Assembly: GCA_002311315.1 (NCBI GenBank)
Contig: DBZZ01000014.1
Span: forward strand, 7,736 to 16,619
Direction of reading: 5' to 3'
Length of the DNA stretch: 8,884 nucleotides
Source of the DNA: Methylococcaceae bacterium UBA1147
GTDB lineage: Bacteria; Pseudomonadota; Gammaproteobacteria; Methylococcales; UBA1147
Shown here: positions 1-7,677 of the stretch, in pieces
How positions within the stretch are numbered: the stretch's first letter is position 1
Layout of the letters: each line of letters starts with the position of its first letter
The notes under the pieces: generated by a model
The model's input: the letters and a program-made list of their open reading frames with translations, nothing else
What the model was told of the DNA's origin: nothing
The model's database searches: none
Position numbers and translations under genes: made by a program

Positions 1-161
1 TGCTCACCGTCAAGTCCGACGATGTCAACGGGCGAACCAAGATGTACAAGAATATTGTTGACGGGGATTGCCGAATGGACGCAGGTATGCCGGAGTCTTT
101 CAACGTACTAATCAAAGAAATCCGATCACTGGGCATTAATATCGAACTGGCGCAAGACTAG
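1..161 (+). CDS. rpoB: RNA polymerase beta subunit, C-terminal end (partial)
   Basis: This is the last 52 codons of the beta subunit of DNA-directed RNA polymerase, ending in TAG at 159-161; the gene begins upstream of the window. Full codons start at base 3, and the leading TG is the end of a codon, probably ATG. The visible peptide contains TVKSDDVNGRTKMYKNIV and PESFNVL, then KEIRSLGINIEL, which is the conserved C-terminal clamp segment of beta that packs against beta-prime. The tail after that segment is short (AQD), as in E. coli. rpoC follows 77 bases later, the usual arrangement and close to the E. coli spacing. Identification is by recognition of this highly conserved terminus; nothing can be said about the rifampicin region because it lies outside the window. 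Confidence 0.97.
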   Translation, partial: LTVKSDDVNGRTKMYKNIVDGDCRMDAGMPESFNVLIKEIRSLGINIELAQD

Positions 162-225
162 CGAATACCCGATGTACGGGAGATGCTAAGGTCGTCGAAA
201 CGAACAATCGCTCTGCAGATTGAAC

Positions 226-230
226 AGGAG
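226..230 (+). promoter_or_regulatory. Ribosome-binding site of rpoC
   Basis: AGGAG lies 8 bases before the TTG at 239. It supports this rare start codon over the in-frame ATG at 251, which would remove the conserved MKDL amino terminus. Confidence 0.8.
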
Positions 231-238
231 AGAACCCC

Positions 239-3200
239 TTGAAAGATTTAATGAACTATTTAAAAAGCCAGAGTCAGGGCATAGAGTTTGACAAGATTCG
301 GATCGGTCTGGCATCGCCGGACATAATCCGATCATGGTCCTACGGGGAAGTGAAGAAACCAGAAACGATTAACTACCGGACCTTCAAGCCGGAACGGGAT
401 GGGTTGTTCTGCGCCAAGATTTTCGGCCCTGTTAGCGATTACGAATGCCTGTGCGGCAAGTACAAGCGCTTGAAACACCGGGGTGTAATCTGCGAGAAAT
501 GCGGTGTCGAGGTTACGCTCTCGAAGGTTCGACGTGAACGTATGGGACACATCGATCTGGCCAGTCCCGTTGCACACATTTGGTTTCTGAAATCACTTCC
601 TTCTCGGATCGCGCTGCTGCTCGACATGACGTTGCGTGGTATCGAACGGGTTCTCTATTTCGAATCTTTTGTGGTCATCGATCCAGGCATGACGTCGCTG
701 GAGAAGGGGCAACTGCTGACCGACGAAGAATACCTTGAAATGGTTGAAGAATACGGTGACGAGTTTGAAGCAAAGATGGGCGCCGAAGCCGTTTACGATC
801 TTCTTAAATCCATCGATCTAGCGGCTGAAGTCGTTCATTTGCGTGAACAGATCGCTTCAACCAGTGCGGAAACCAAAATCAAGAAACTCTCGAAACGGTT
901 GAAAGTGATTGAATCCCTGAGCAGTTCGAGGAATCGTCCGGAATGGATGGTTCTCACCATCCTTCCGGTATTGCCTCCGGAATTGAGGCCACTGGTGCCG
1001 TTGGACGGCGGGCGTTTTGCGACATCGGATCTGAACGATCTCTATCGTCGAGTGATTAACCGCAACAACCGGCTGAACCGGTTACTGGATCTGAACGCTC
1101 CGGACATCATCGTGCGCAATGAAAAACGCATGTTGCAGGAATCCGTTGATGTGCTGCTGGATAATGGACGCCGAGGCCGGGCGATCACCGGGACCAGCAA
1201 GCGGCCCCTGAAATCCTTGGCGGACATGATCAAGGGCAAGCAGGGTCGTTTTAGGCAGAATTTGCTCGGAAAGCGGGTCGATTATTCCGGTCGCTCGGTC
1301 ATCGTGGTGGGGCCTACGCTGAAACTTCACCAGTGTGGTCTGCCCAAGAAGATGGCACTGGAACTGTTCAAGCCCTTCATCTTCAGCAAACTTCAGTTCA
1401 GGGGGCTTTCCACGACCATCAAGGCCGCGAAGAAGATGGTCGAACGGGAGGGTCCCGAGGTCTGGGACATTCTCGAAGAAGTCATCCGGGAACATCCGAT
1501 TATGTTGAATCGTGCGCCAACGCTCCACCGGTTGGGGATTCAGGCATTTGAACCTTTACTGATCGAAGGGAAGGCAATTCAGCTTCATCCTCTGGTGTGT
1601 ACCGCATTCAACGCCGATTTCGATGGCGACCAGATGGCCGTGCACGTTCCGTTGTCGATCGAAGCGCAACTCGAAGCACGCAGCCTGATGATGGCCACGA
1701 ACAATATTCTGTCGCCAGCCAACGGCGAGCCGATCATCAATCCAACCCAGGACGTGGTTCTCGGACTCTATTACATGAGTCGTGACATAGTTAACGGGAA
1801 AGGCGAGGGAATGATTTTCGCTGATATTGACGAGGTGGACAGGGCGTATCAGGTTCGAAAGGTAGACATTCACGCCAAGGTGCAGGTTCGGATCACCGAG
1901 TATCGGCTGCAAGAAAACGGTGAACTGGAATCGGTTCGCCGGCGGGTGGAAACCACGGTCGGTCGTGCATTGATCTGGGACATTGTTCCTAAGGGACTTC
2001 CATACGACCTGATCAACCGGGACATGACCAAGAAGGCGATCTCGCAGTTGATCAATGTGTGTTATCGCCTGCTGGGTATCAAGGCCACGGTCGTTTTTGC
2101 CGACCGCTTGATGTACATGGGGTTTTCTTTTGCGACCCGGTCTGGCGTTTCGTTCGGCATCGAAGACATGGTGATTCCCGAGCAGAAATCCGCGATCATT
2201 GAAGCTGCCGAAGAGGAAGTGAACGAAATCCAGGGCCAGTATTCTTCGGGTCTGGTAACCGACGGCGAGCGATACAACAAGGTGATCGACATCTGGTCGC
2301 ACGCCAACGACAAGGTTGCAAACGTCATGATGACGGGACTGGGACACGAGGAAACGCTGGACCGGGACGGGAAGAAAGTGACGCAGAAATCCTTCAACTC
2401 GATCTTCATGATGGCAGATTCCGGTGCAAGGGGCTCTGCTGCACAGATTCGACAGCTGGCCGGTATGCGAGGCCTGATGGCCAAGCCAGATGGTTCAATC
2501 ATCGAAACGCCGATTACCGCAAATTTCAGGGAAGGGCTGGACGTTCTCCAGTACTTCGTATCCACTCATGGTGCTCGCAAAGGTCTTGCCGATACTGCAC
2601 TGAAAACAGCAAACTCGGGTTATCTGACGAGGCGGTTGGTGGATGTGGCTCAGGACCTGGTGATTACCGCGCGAGATTGCGGAACCACCGAGGGAATCCT
2701 GATGACCCCGCTCATTGAAGGGGGAGATGTGGTTGAGCCATTGTCCGAGAGGGTGCTGGGTCGTGTGGTTGCAACAGATATCGTATCCTACAAGGATAAG
2801 GATTTTCGAGTGTCTACAGGAACTCTTCTTGATGAAGAACTGGTTGGGGAGCTGGAAACCCATGGGATCGACAGCGTCCGAGTCAGGTCGGTTATTACCT
2901 GCAAGAACCGCCACGGGGTTTGCGCTCAATGTTATGGTCGCGACCTCGGTCGTGGAGAAATGGTCGCCGATGGCGAGGCAGTCGGTGTGATTGCGGCCCA
3001 GTCGATTGGCGAGCCGGGTACCCAGCTGACAATGAGAACCTTCCATATCGGTGGTGCTGCCTCCAGGTCGGCTGCCATCAGTAATGTGGAAGTGAAGTCG
3101 GCCGGTACGATCAAGCTGACCAATCTTAAGACGATCAAGAACAAGGACAAGAACCTGGTCGCGGTATCTCGATCGGGCGAAGTCAGCGTCATCGATCCAT

Positions 3201-4420
3201 TTGGGCGTGAACGAGAACGCTACAAGATCCCTTACGGTGCTGTTCTTTCTGTGGAAGACGGAAGCAGTGTTAATGCTGGCCAGTTGATCGTCAACTGGGA
3301 TCCTCACACGCACCCTGTGGTGACGGAAGTAGCGGGTAAGGTTCAGATTATTGACTTTGTCGAAGGGGTCACGGTTAGCAAGCAGTCGGATGAAGTGACC
3401 GGTCTGAAATCAATGGTGGTGACCGACCCGAAACAGCGAAGCAGTGCAGGGAAGGAACTCAAGCCCATGGTTCGTCTAACCGATCTTAACGGTGAAATTG
3501 CTGCCCAGTATTTCCTGCCCTCGGGAGCAATTGTTGGGATCCAGGATGGTTCGGTTGCGGCAATCGGAGACGTGCTCGCGAGAATTCCTCAGGAATCCAG
3601 TAAAACCCGCGATATCACAGGTGGTCTTCCAAGGGTGGCTGACCTGTTCGAGGGTCGTAAAACAAAGGACCCGGCGATCCTGGCAGAGGCGAGCGGTACG
3701 GTCAGTTTCGGCAAGGAGACCAAGGGCAAACAGCGCATTGTCATTAGCAACGTGGATGGTGATACAACCGAGATGCTGATTCCGAAATGGCGACATGTCA
3801 CGGTTTTCGAAGGTGAACAGGTTGAGCGTGGTGAAACCATCGCCGAAGGCGAGCTCACTCCGCATGATATCCTGCGGTTGCGTGGTGTTGCCGAACTGGC
3901 ATCTTACCTGGTCAAGGAAATCCAGGATGTTTACCGGCTACAGGGTGTGAAGATCAACGACAAACATATCGAGGCAATCATTCGCCAGATGCTCCGAAAA
4001 GTTGAAATCACCGAGCCGGGTGAAAGTCCTTACCTCAAGGGCGAGCAGATTGATCGAGCGCGGATTGCAGAGGACAATGAAAAGCTCGAAAGTGAAGGCA
4101 AGATCCCGGCGATTTTCGAGCCGATCTTGCTCGGGATTACCAAGGCGTCACTGGCTACTGAGTCCTTTATTTCCGCAGCTTCTTTCCAGGAAACCACAAG
4201 GGTGCTGACCGAAGCGGCCGTCAGAGGGGTCGAGGATCGACTGCATGGGTTGAAGGAAAACGTGATCGTTGGACGTCTGATCCCGGCGGGTACCGGTCTG
4301 GCGTATCTCAATGAAAGAAAGCGTCTTCGGAATGCCAAGCCCGATGTTGCAGAGGGCAAGCCCGGCGTCGTGAATACCGAAGAAGTTGAAGAAGCGTTGA
4401 AGCAGGCATTGAATACCTGA
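239..4420 (+). CDS. rpoC: RNA polymerase beta-prime subunit
   Basis: This encodes the 1393-residue beta-prime subunit, which supplies the catalytic magnesium site, the clamp and the trigger loop of RNA polymerase. Visible landmarks are the first zinc site (C70, C72, C85, C88), the catalytic NADFDGD loop with D460, D462 and D464, the second zinc site (C814, C888, C895, C898), the bridge helix around 770-805 and the trigger-loop sequence MRTFHIGG beginning at M932 with H936. All have the same numbers as in E. coli. The trigger loop is interrupted by the SI3 insertion (about 943-1122), typical of Proteobacteria and here about eight residues shorter than in E. coli before AQYFLP. The C-terminal tail (from LIPAGTGLAYL onward) is divergent and slightly short, so the total is 14 residues below the E. 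coli 1407. Translation starts at TTG, chosen because MKDL is the family terminus and AGGAG precedes it. It is probably cotranscribed with rpoB. Confidence 0.98.
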   Translation: MKDLMNYLKSQSQGIEFDKIRIGLASPDIIRSWSYGEVKKPETINYRTFKPERDGLFCAKIFGPVSDYECLCGKYKRLKHRGVICEKCGVEVTLSKVRRERMGHIDLASPVAHIWFLKSLPSRIALLLDMTLRGIERVLYFESFVVIDPGMTSLEKGQLLTDEEYLEMVEEYGDEFEAKMGAEAVYDLLKSIDLAAEVVHLREQIASTSAETKIKKLSKRLKVIESLSSSRNRPEWMVLTILPVLPPELRPLVPLDGGRFATSDLNDLYRRVINRNNRLNRLLDLNAPDIIVRNEKRMLQESVDVLLDNGRRGRAITGTSKRPLKSLADMIKGKQGRFRQNLLGKRVDYSGRSVIVVGPTLKLHQCGLPKKMALELFKPFIFSKLQFRGLSTTIKAAKKMVEREGPEVWDILEEVIREHPIMLNRAPTLHRLGIQAFEPLLIEGKAIQLHPLVCTAFNADFDGDQMAVHVPLSIEAQLEARSLMMATNNILSPANGEPIINPTQDVVLGLYYMSRDIVNGKGEGMIFADIDEVDRAYQVRKVDIHAKVQVRITEYRLQENGELESVRRRVETTVGRALIWDIVPKGLPYDLINRDMTKKAISQLINVCYRLLGIKATVVFADRLMYMGFSFATRSGVSFGIEDMVIPEQKSAIIEAAEEEVNEIQGQYSSGLVTDGERYNKVIDIWSHANDKVANVMMTGLGHEETLDRDGKKVTQKSFNSIFMMADSGARGSAAQIRQLAGMRGLMAKPDGSIIETPITANFREGLDVLQYFVSTHGARKGLADTALKTANSGYLTRRLVDVAQDLVITARDCGTTEGILMTPLIEGGDVVEPLSERVLGRVVATDIVSYKDKDFRVSTGTLLDEELVGELETHGIDSVRVRSVITCKNRHGVCAQCYGRDLGRGEMVADGEAVGVIAAQSIGEPGTQLTMRTFHIGGAASRSAAISNVEVKSAGTIKLTNLKTIKNKDKNLVAVSRSGEVSVIDPFGRERERYKIPYGAVLSVEDGSSVNAGQLIVNWDPHTHPVVTEVAGKVQIIDFVEGVTVSKQSDEVTGLKSMVVTDPKQRSSAGKELKPMVRLTDLNGEIAAQYFLPSGAIVGIQDGSVAAIGDVLARIPQESSKTRDITGGLPRVADLFEGRKTKDPAILAEASGTVSFGKETKGKQRIVISNVDGDTTEMLIPKWRHVTVFEGEQVERGETIAEGELTPHDILRLRGVAELASYLVKEIQDVYRLQGVKINDKHIEAIIRQMLRKVEITEPGESPYLKGEQIDRARIAEDNEKLESEGKIPAIFEPILLGITKASLATESFISAASFQETTRVLTEAAVRGVEDRLHGLKENVIVGRLIPAGTGLAYLNERKRLRNAKPDVAEGKPGVVNTEEVEEALKQALNT

Positions 4421-4464
4421 TTCCTTGATCTGTCACCGCAGCACTGCCTGTTGGGCTTTATAAC

Positions 4465-4493
4465 TTGACAGCAGCAGCACTTAATTCTATGAT
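4465..4493 (+). promoter_or_regulatory. Sigma-70 type promoter of the rpsL-rpsG-fusA-tuf operon
   Basis: A perfect -35 hexamer TTGACA (4465-4470) is separated by exactly 17 bases from the -10 hexamer TATGAT (4488-4493), one mismatch from TATAAT. The start point should fall near 4499-4502, about 145 bases before rpsL. The stretch after the -10 box is AACCGGC, a fairly GC-rich discriminator of the kind linked to negative control by ppGpp and DksA at ribosomal-protein promoters; that regulatory reading is inference. The promoter lies 45 bases after the rpoC stop, in the longest non-coding stretch of the window, where the str operon would need its own start. Confidence 0.85.
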
Positions 4494-4500
4494 AACCGGC

Positions 4501-4559
4501 TCGCACCAACTATGCTTTACAGGTCCAGAAACACCGGGCACAGTTGGTGCGATTTTATT
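4501..4559 (+). terminator. Terminator-like hairpin at the start of the rpsL leader (attenuator and/or rpoBC terminator)
   Basis: TCGCACCAACT (4501-4511) is the exact reverse complement of AGTTGGTGCGA (4542-4552), giving an 11-bp perfect stem. After one A-C mismatch, TGC (4513-4515) can pair with GCA (4538-4540), extending the helix, and GGT/ACC can pair inside the loop. The right arm is followed at once by TTTTATT (4553-4559), as in an intrinsic terminator. The element sits downstream of the predicted str promoter start, so it would act on reads from rpoC and on the str operon's own transcript. It may end part of rpoBC transcription, attenuate the str operon, or stabilise the 5' end of the mRNA; the sequence alone does not decide. 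The structure itself is clear and the function is inferred. Confidence 0.65.
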
Positions 4560-4630
4560 GAAATTGGCGTTGAGAAAATGGGATTTAGGTGAAGTTGTAG
4601 CCCACCTCGCCGCCCCAGAATTTTTGGTTT

Positions 4631-4634
4631 GGAG
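4631..4634 (+). promoter_or_regulatory. Ribosome-binding site of rpsL
   Basis: GGAG lies 9 bases before the ATG at 4644 and decides that start. The reading frame is open back to a TTG at 4629, but that codon precedes the Shine-Dalgarno sequence and would add five residues (MELVV) absent from S12. Confidence 0.75.
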
Positions 4635-4643
4635 TTAGTAGTT

Positions 4644-5018
4644 ATGGCCACCACCAACCAGTTGGTTCGGAAACCACGTACAAGAAAGAAAGAAAAGAGT
4701 AAGGTCCCCGCTTTGGAGGCGTGTCCTCAGAGGCGAGGGGTTTGCATCCGGGTGTACACCACGACGCCGAAAAAGCCGAACTCAGCGCTTAGAAAAGTTG
4801 CTCGTGTTCGGTTGACGAACGGAGCTGAAGTGACCAGTTACATTGGCGGTGAGGGTCACAACCTTCAGGAGCACTCGGTTGTGATGATCCGTGGCGGACG
4901 TGTCAAGGACTTGCCGGGCGTGCGTTATCACGTAGTGAGGGGAACCTTGGACGCCTCCGGCGTTGACAGTCGTCGGCGCGGACGGTCCAAGTACGGCGCA
5001 AAGAAACCGAAGAAATAA
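4644..5018 (+). CDS. rpsL: 30S ribosomal protein S12
   Basis: This is a 124-residue S12, the same length as in E. coli. S12 sits at the decoding centre of the small subunit and helps monitor codon-anticodon pairing. The start at 4644 gives MATTNQLVRKPR, the family amino terminus. The conserved loops are intact: TTTPKKPNSALRKV (39-52) carries K43, and GGRVKDLPGVRYH (84-96) carries K88, both the residues found in streptomycin-sensitive strains, together with D89, the aspartate methylthiolated by RimO in E. coli. The tail is basic (RSKYGAKKPKK), as expected for RNA binding. It is the first gene of the str operon, behind its own promoter and leader, and rpsG follows after 24 bases. Its first codons contain the inverted repeat ACCAAC-CA-GTTGGT (4653-4666), whose arms recur in the upstream hairpin. 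Confidence 0.98.
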   Translation: MATTNQLVRKPRTRKKEKSKVPALEACPQRRGVCIRVYTTTPKKPNSALRKVARVRLTNGAEVTSYIGGEGHNLQEHSVVMIRGGRVKDLPGVRYHVVRGTLDASGVDSRRRGRSKYGAKKPKK

Positions 5019-5020
5019 CG

Positions 5021-5034
5021 ATCACCAGAGTGAT
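5021..5034 (+). promoter_or_regulatory. Small hairpin in the rpsL-rpsG spacer
   Basis: ATCAC (5021-5025) and GTGAT (5030-5034) form a 5-bp stem with a CAGA tetraloop, filling most of the 24-base spacer. No strong Shine-Dalgarno sequence precedes the rpsG ATG at 5043; the nearest candidate, GAG at 5028-5030, overlaps this hairpin. That favours translational coupling of rpsG to rpsL, as known in E. coli. A stem this short can arise by chance, so a regulatory role is tentative. Confidence 0.35.
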
Positions 5035-5042
5035 AGAACACT

Positions 5043-5513
5043 ATGTCTAGAAGAAGAATCGCGACCAAGCGCGCAATTAATCCGGACCCGAGATACGGTA
5101 ACGAGACCATTGCTAAATTCATCAACATGGTGATGGAACATGGCAAGAAGTCTGTTGCAGAGAGGATTGTTTACGGCGCGTTGTCAAGCATCGAAGAAAA
5201 GGGTCGTGGTGAACCGGTCGATGTCTTCGTGAAGGCACTTGAAAATGTTAAGCCGCCAGTTGAGGTGAAATCCCGGCGTGTCGGTGGTGCGACCTACCAG
5301 GTGCCAGTAGAGGTTCGGCCGGCCAGAAGGGCGACCCTGGCCATGCGCTGGCTGATCGACGCAGCGCGCAAGCGGAGTGAAAAATCCATGCCGCTGCGAT
5401 TGGCTGGAGAACTTCTAGACGCAAATGAAAACAAGGGAACCGCAGTCAAGAAAAGAGAAGATACGTTGCGGATGGCTGAGGCGAACAAGGCTTTTGCTCA
5501 TTACCGTTGGTAG
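5043..5513 (+). CDS. rpsG: 30S ribosomal protein S7
   Basis: This is a 156-residue S7, the primary 16S rRNA-binding protein that organises assembly of the 30S head and lines the tRNA exit site. The protein ends in AHYRW, the standard short form, without the extension seen in E. coli K-12. The basic amino terminus (MSRRRIATKR) and the beta-hairpin around 76-93, including VKSRRVGGATYQVPVEVRP, are the RNA-contact parts. ENKGTAVKKRED (129-140) and MAEANKAFAHYRW (144-156) are also typical. It lies 24 bases after rpsL and 38 bases before fusA with no terminator in either gap. In E. coli S7 represses its own operon by binding the rpsL-rpsG spacer of about 100 bases; here that spacer is far shorter, so control must differ or use flanking coding sequence. 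Confidence 0.98.
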   Translation: MSRRRIATKRAINPDPRYGNETIAKFINMVMEHGKKSVAERIVYGALSSIEEKGRGEPVDVFVKALENVKPPVEVKSRRVGGATYQVPVEVRPARRATLAMRWLIDAARKRSEKSMPLRLAGELLDANENKGTAVKKREDTLRMAEANKAFAHYRW

Positions 5514-5537
5514 CCTGACGGATCAATGCACAGACTG

Positions 5538-5544
5538 AAAAGGG
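5538..5544 (+). promoter_or_regulatory. Ribosome-binding site of fusA
   Basis: AAAAGGG ends 7 bases before the GTG at 5552. It supports GTG as the start, which yields the family amino terminus MARTTPIDRYRNIGI. Confidence 0.65.
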
Positions 5545-5551
5545 CATAACA

Positions 5552-7651
5552 GTGGCGCGTACAACACCAATTGATCGGTATAGGAACATCGGCATCATGG
5601 CTCATATCGATGCCGGTAAAACTACAGCGACGGAACGAGTTCTGTTCTACACTGGCGTTTCACACAAGATTGGTGAAGTGCACGATGGTGCGGCAACTAT
5701 GGACTGGATGGAGCAGGAGCAGGAGCGTGGTATTACCATCACTTCGGCAGCAACGACCTGTTTCTGGAGTGGCATGGACAAGCAGTATGCCGAACACCGA
5801 ATCAATATCATTGATACGCCGGGTCACGTTGATTTTACGATTGAGGTTGAGCGTTCATTGCGGGTTCTGGACAGTGCGTGCGCTGTCTTCTGTGCGGTCG
5901 GCGGTGTGGAGCCCCAGTCGGAAACAGTGTGGCGCCAGGCCAATAAGTACAATGTTCCCCGGTTAGCGTTTGTCAACAAGATGGACCGCGCCGGAGCCGA
6001 TTTCCTTCGCGTGGTCGAACAGATCCGGGACCGACTGGGATGCAACCCCGTCGCGGTGCAGATTCCGATCGGAGCCGAAGAGAACTTCGAAGGGGTTGTC
6101 GACCTGGTGCGTATGAAGGCAATCTATTGGGACGAAGAGAGTCGCGGAACCAAGTACGAAGAACGCGATATTCCCGATGAACTGGTCGATCAGTGCAACG
6201 AATACCGCGAACTCATGGTGGAGGCGGCGGCCGAAGCGAACGACGAACTGATGGAGAAATACCTCGAGGACGGTGAGCTGTCCATGGAGGAGATCAAGCA
6301 GGGTCTGCGTCTACGTACCATCGGTAACGAAATCGTTCCCGCTCTGTGTGGTTCGGCATTCAAGAACAAGGGCATCCAGGCTATGCTTGACGGGGTTATC
6401 GACTATCTGCCGTCGCCGGTCGAGGTTGAGGCGATCAAAGGTATCCTGGATGACGCCGACGAAACAGAAGGCCACCGGCCGCCGTGCGATGACGAGCCGT
6501 TTGCTGCTTTGGCGTTCAAGATTGCAACGGATCCCTTCGTGGGTGCTCTTACTTTCTTCCGGGTTTATTCTGGGGTTCTGAAATCCGGAGACACGATCTA
6601 CAATCCGGTGAAAAGGAAGAAAGAGCGTATCGGTCGTATCGTGCAGATGCATGCGAACAACCGTGAAGAAATCAAGGAAGTTCGTGCAGGGGATATTGCC
6701 GCCGCCATCGGGCTGAAAGACGTAACGACCGGGGATACGCTGTGTGACCTGAAGGAAGCGATTACACTCGAACGGATGGAGTTTCCTGAACCCGTTATTT
6801 CGGTAGCTGCTGAGCCAAAAACCAAACCGGACCAGGAGAGAATGGGGATAGCGCTGGGCAAGCTTGCCCGCGAAGACCCGTCATTTAGGGTCCATACCGA
6901 CGAAGAGTCAGGTCAGACCATCATTTCCGGGATGGGTGAACTCCATCTGGAAATCATCGTGGACCGATTGAAACGAGAATTCGGTGTCGAAGCGAACATA
7001 GGAGCTCCCCAGGTTGCCTATCGTGAGACGATTAGGACCCCGGTTGAGCAGGAAGGAAAATTTGTGCGTCAGACCGGTGGCCGTGGTCAATACGGCCATG
7101 TCTGGCTGAAGATCGAGCCGCAGGAAGCCGGAGCCGGTTACGAGTTCGTTAACGAAATCGTTGGCGGGGTTGTTCCGAGGGAATACATTCCTGCAGTCGA
7201 CAAGGGTATTCAGGAGCAAATGGTAAACGGCGTCATCGCTGGTTTCCCGGTTGTCGATGTCAAGGTTACTCTTTTCGACGGTTCCTACCACGATGTCGAT
7301 TCCAACGAAATGGCGTTCAAGATTGCCGGTTCGATGTGCTTCAGGGAAGGGGCCAAGAAAGCCAAACCGGTTCTGCTTGAGCCGGTGATGAAGGTCGAAG
7401 TGGTTACCCCGGAAGCGTATATGGGCGACGTGGTTGGCGACATCAACCGTCGTCGGGGTATCGTGCAGGGTATGGACGACACACCTAACGGTCGTATTAT
7501 CCGCTGCGAAGTGCCTCTGGCCGAAATGTTCGGTTACGCAACCGACCTTCGTTCCGCAACGCAGGGGCGAGCGACCTACAGCATGCACTTTGAAAAATAT
7601 AACGAGGCGCCTTCCAGCATTGCTGAAGGGATCATTAAGAAGGCCTCCTGA
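5552..7651 (+). CDS. fusA: Elongation factor G
   Basis: This encodes a 699-residue EF-G, the GTPase that drives tRNA-mRNA translocation and, with ribosome recycling factor, subunit splitting. The G-domain motifs are all present: G1 AHIDAGKT (17-24), the switch I RGITIT with T64, G3 DTPGH (88-92), G4 NKMD (142-145) and G5 GSA (267-269). The G-prime insert follows G4, domain II begins near 290, and domain IV starts around VAYRETI (488) with QYGHV (513-517). H580 in SYHDVDS corresponds to the domain IV tip histidine H583 of E. coli. The carboxy terminus (FGYATDLRS, then EAPSSIAEGII) is that of the canonical housekeeping EF-G, and its place in the str operon agrees, so it is unlikely to be an EF-G2 paralogue. 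The start is GTG. It is cotranscribed with rpsG and tuf, judging by spacing. Confidence 0.98.
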   Translation: MARTTPIDRYRNIGIMAHIDAGKTTATERVLFYTGVSHKIGEVHDGAATMDWMEQEQERGITITSAATTCFWSGMDKQYAEHRINIIDTPGHVDFTIEVERSLRVLDSACAVFCAVGGVEPQSETVWRQANKYNVPRLAFVNKMDRAGADFLRVVEQIRDRLGCNPVAVQIPIGAEENFEGVVDLVRMKAIYWDEESRGTKYEERDIPDELVDQCNEYRELMVEAAAEANDELMEKYLEDGELSMEEIKQGLRLRTIGNEIVPALCGSAFKNKGIQAMLDGVIDYLPSPVEVEAIKGILDDADETEGHRPPCDDEPFAALAFKIATDPFVGALTFFRVYSGVLKSGDTIYNPVKRKKERIGRIVQMHANNREEIKEVRAGDIAAAIGLKDVTTGDTLCDLKEAITLERMEFPEPVISVAAEPKTKPDQERMGIALGKLAREDPSFRVHTDEESGQTIISGMGELHLEIIVDRLKREFGVEANIGAPQVAYRETIRTPVEQEGKFVRQTGGRGQYGHVWLKIEPQEAGAGYEFVNEIVGGVVPREYIPAVDKGIQEQMVNGVIAGFPVVDVKVTLFDGSYHDVDSNEMAFKIAGSMCFREGAKKAKPVLLEPVMKVEVVTPEAYMGDVVGDINRRRGIVQGMDDTPNGRIIRCEVPLAEMFGYATDLRSATQGRATYSMHFEKYNEAPSSIAEGIIKKAS

Positions 7652-7677
7652 GAACTCGGTCATTGTGAATTCGATCT

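Noticed and set aside
168..203. Small stems in the rpoB-rpoC spacer (CCCG/CGGG at 168-180 and TCGT/ACGA at 192-203)
   Set aside because: Only 4 bp each and no following T-run; not enough for a terminator or a processing site.
1556..2347. Antisense open frame of 263 codons within rpoC
   Set aside because: It lies wholly opposite conserved rpoC sequence and its translation shows no recognisable family; it is explained by the codon bias of the sense gene.
2495..3313. Antisense open frame of 272 codons within rpoC
   Set aside because: Same situation: fully opposite the bridge-helix and trigger-loop coding region, no recognisable domain in the translation.
4587..4607. AGGTG/CACCT stem in the rpsL leader
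   Set aside because: Only 5 bp with an 11-base loop; it could be an alternative partner for the upstream hairpin arms, but the match is too short to claim.
4629..4643. Upstream TTG start extending rpsL by five codons
   Set aside because: The Shine-Dalgarno GGAG lies inside the extension and S12 proteins start at the ATG at 4644.
7575..7606. Possible internal promoter for tuf at the end of fusA (TATAAC-like box)
   Set aside because: The matching -35 position reads CCTACA, only three of six consensus bases, and it lies in conserved coding sequence; an internal tuf promoter is known in E. coli but is not supported here.
6908..7663. Antisense open frame of 251 codons opposite the end of fusA
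   Set aside because: It covers the conserved EF-G domains III to V; no independent protein signal was seen.
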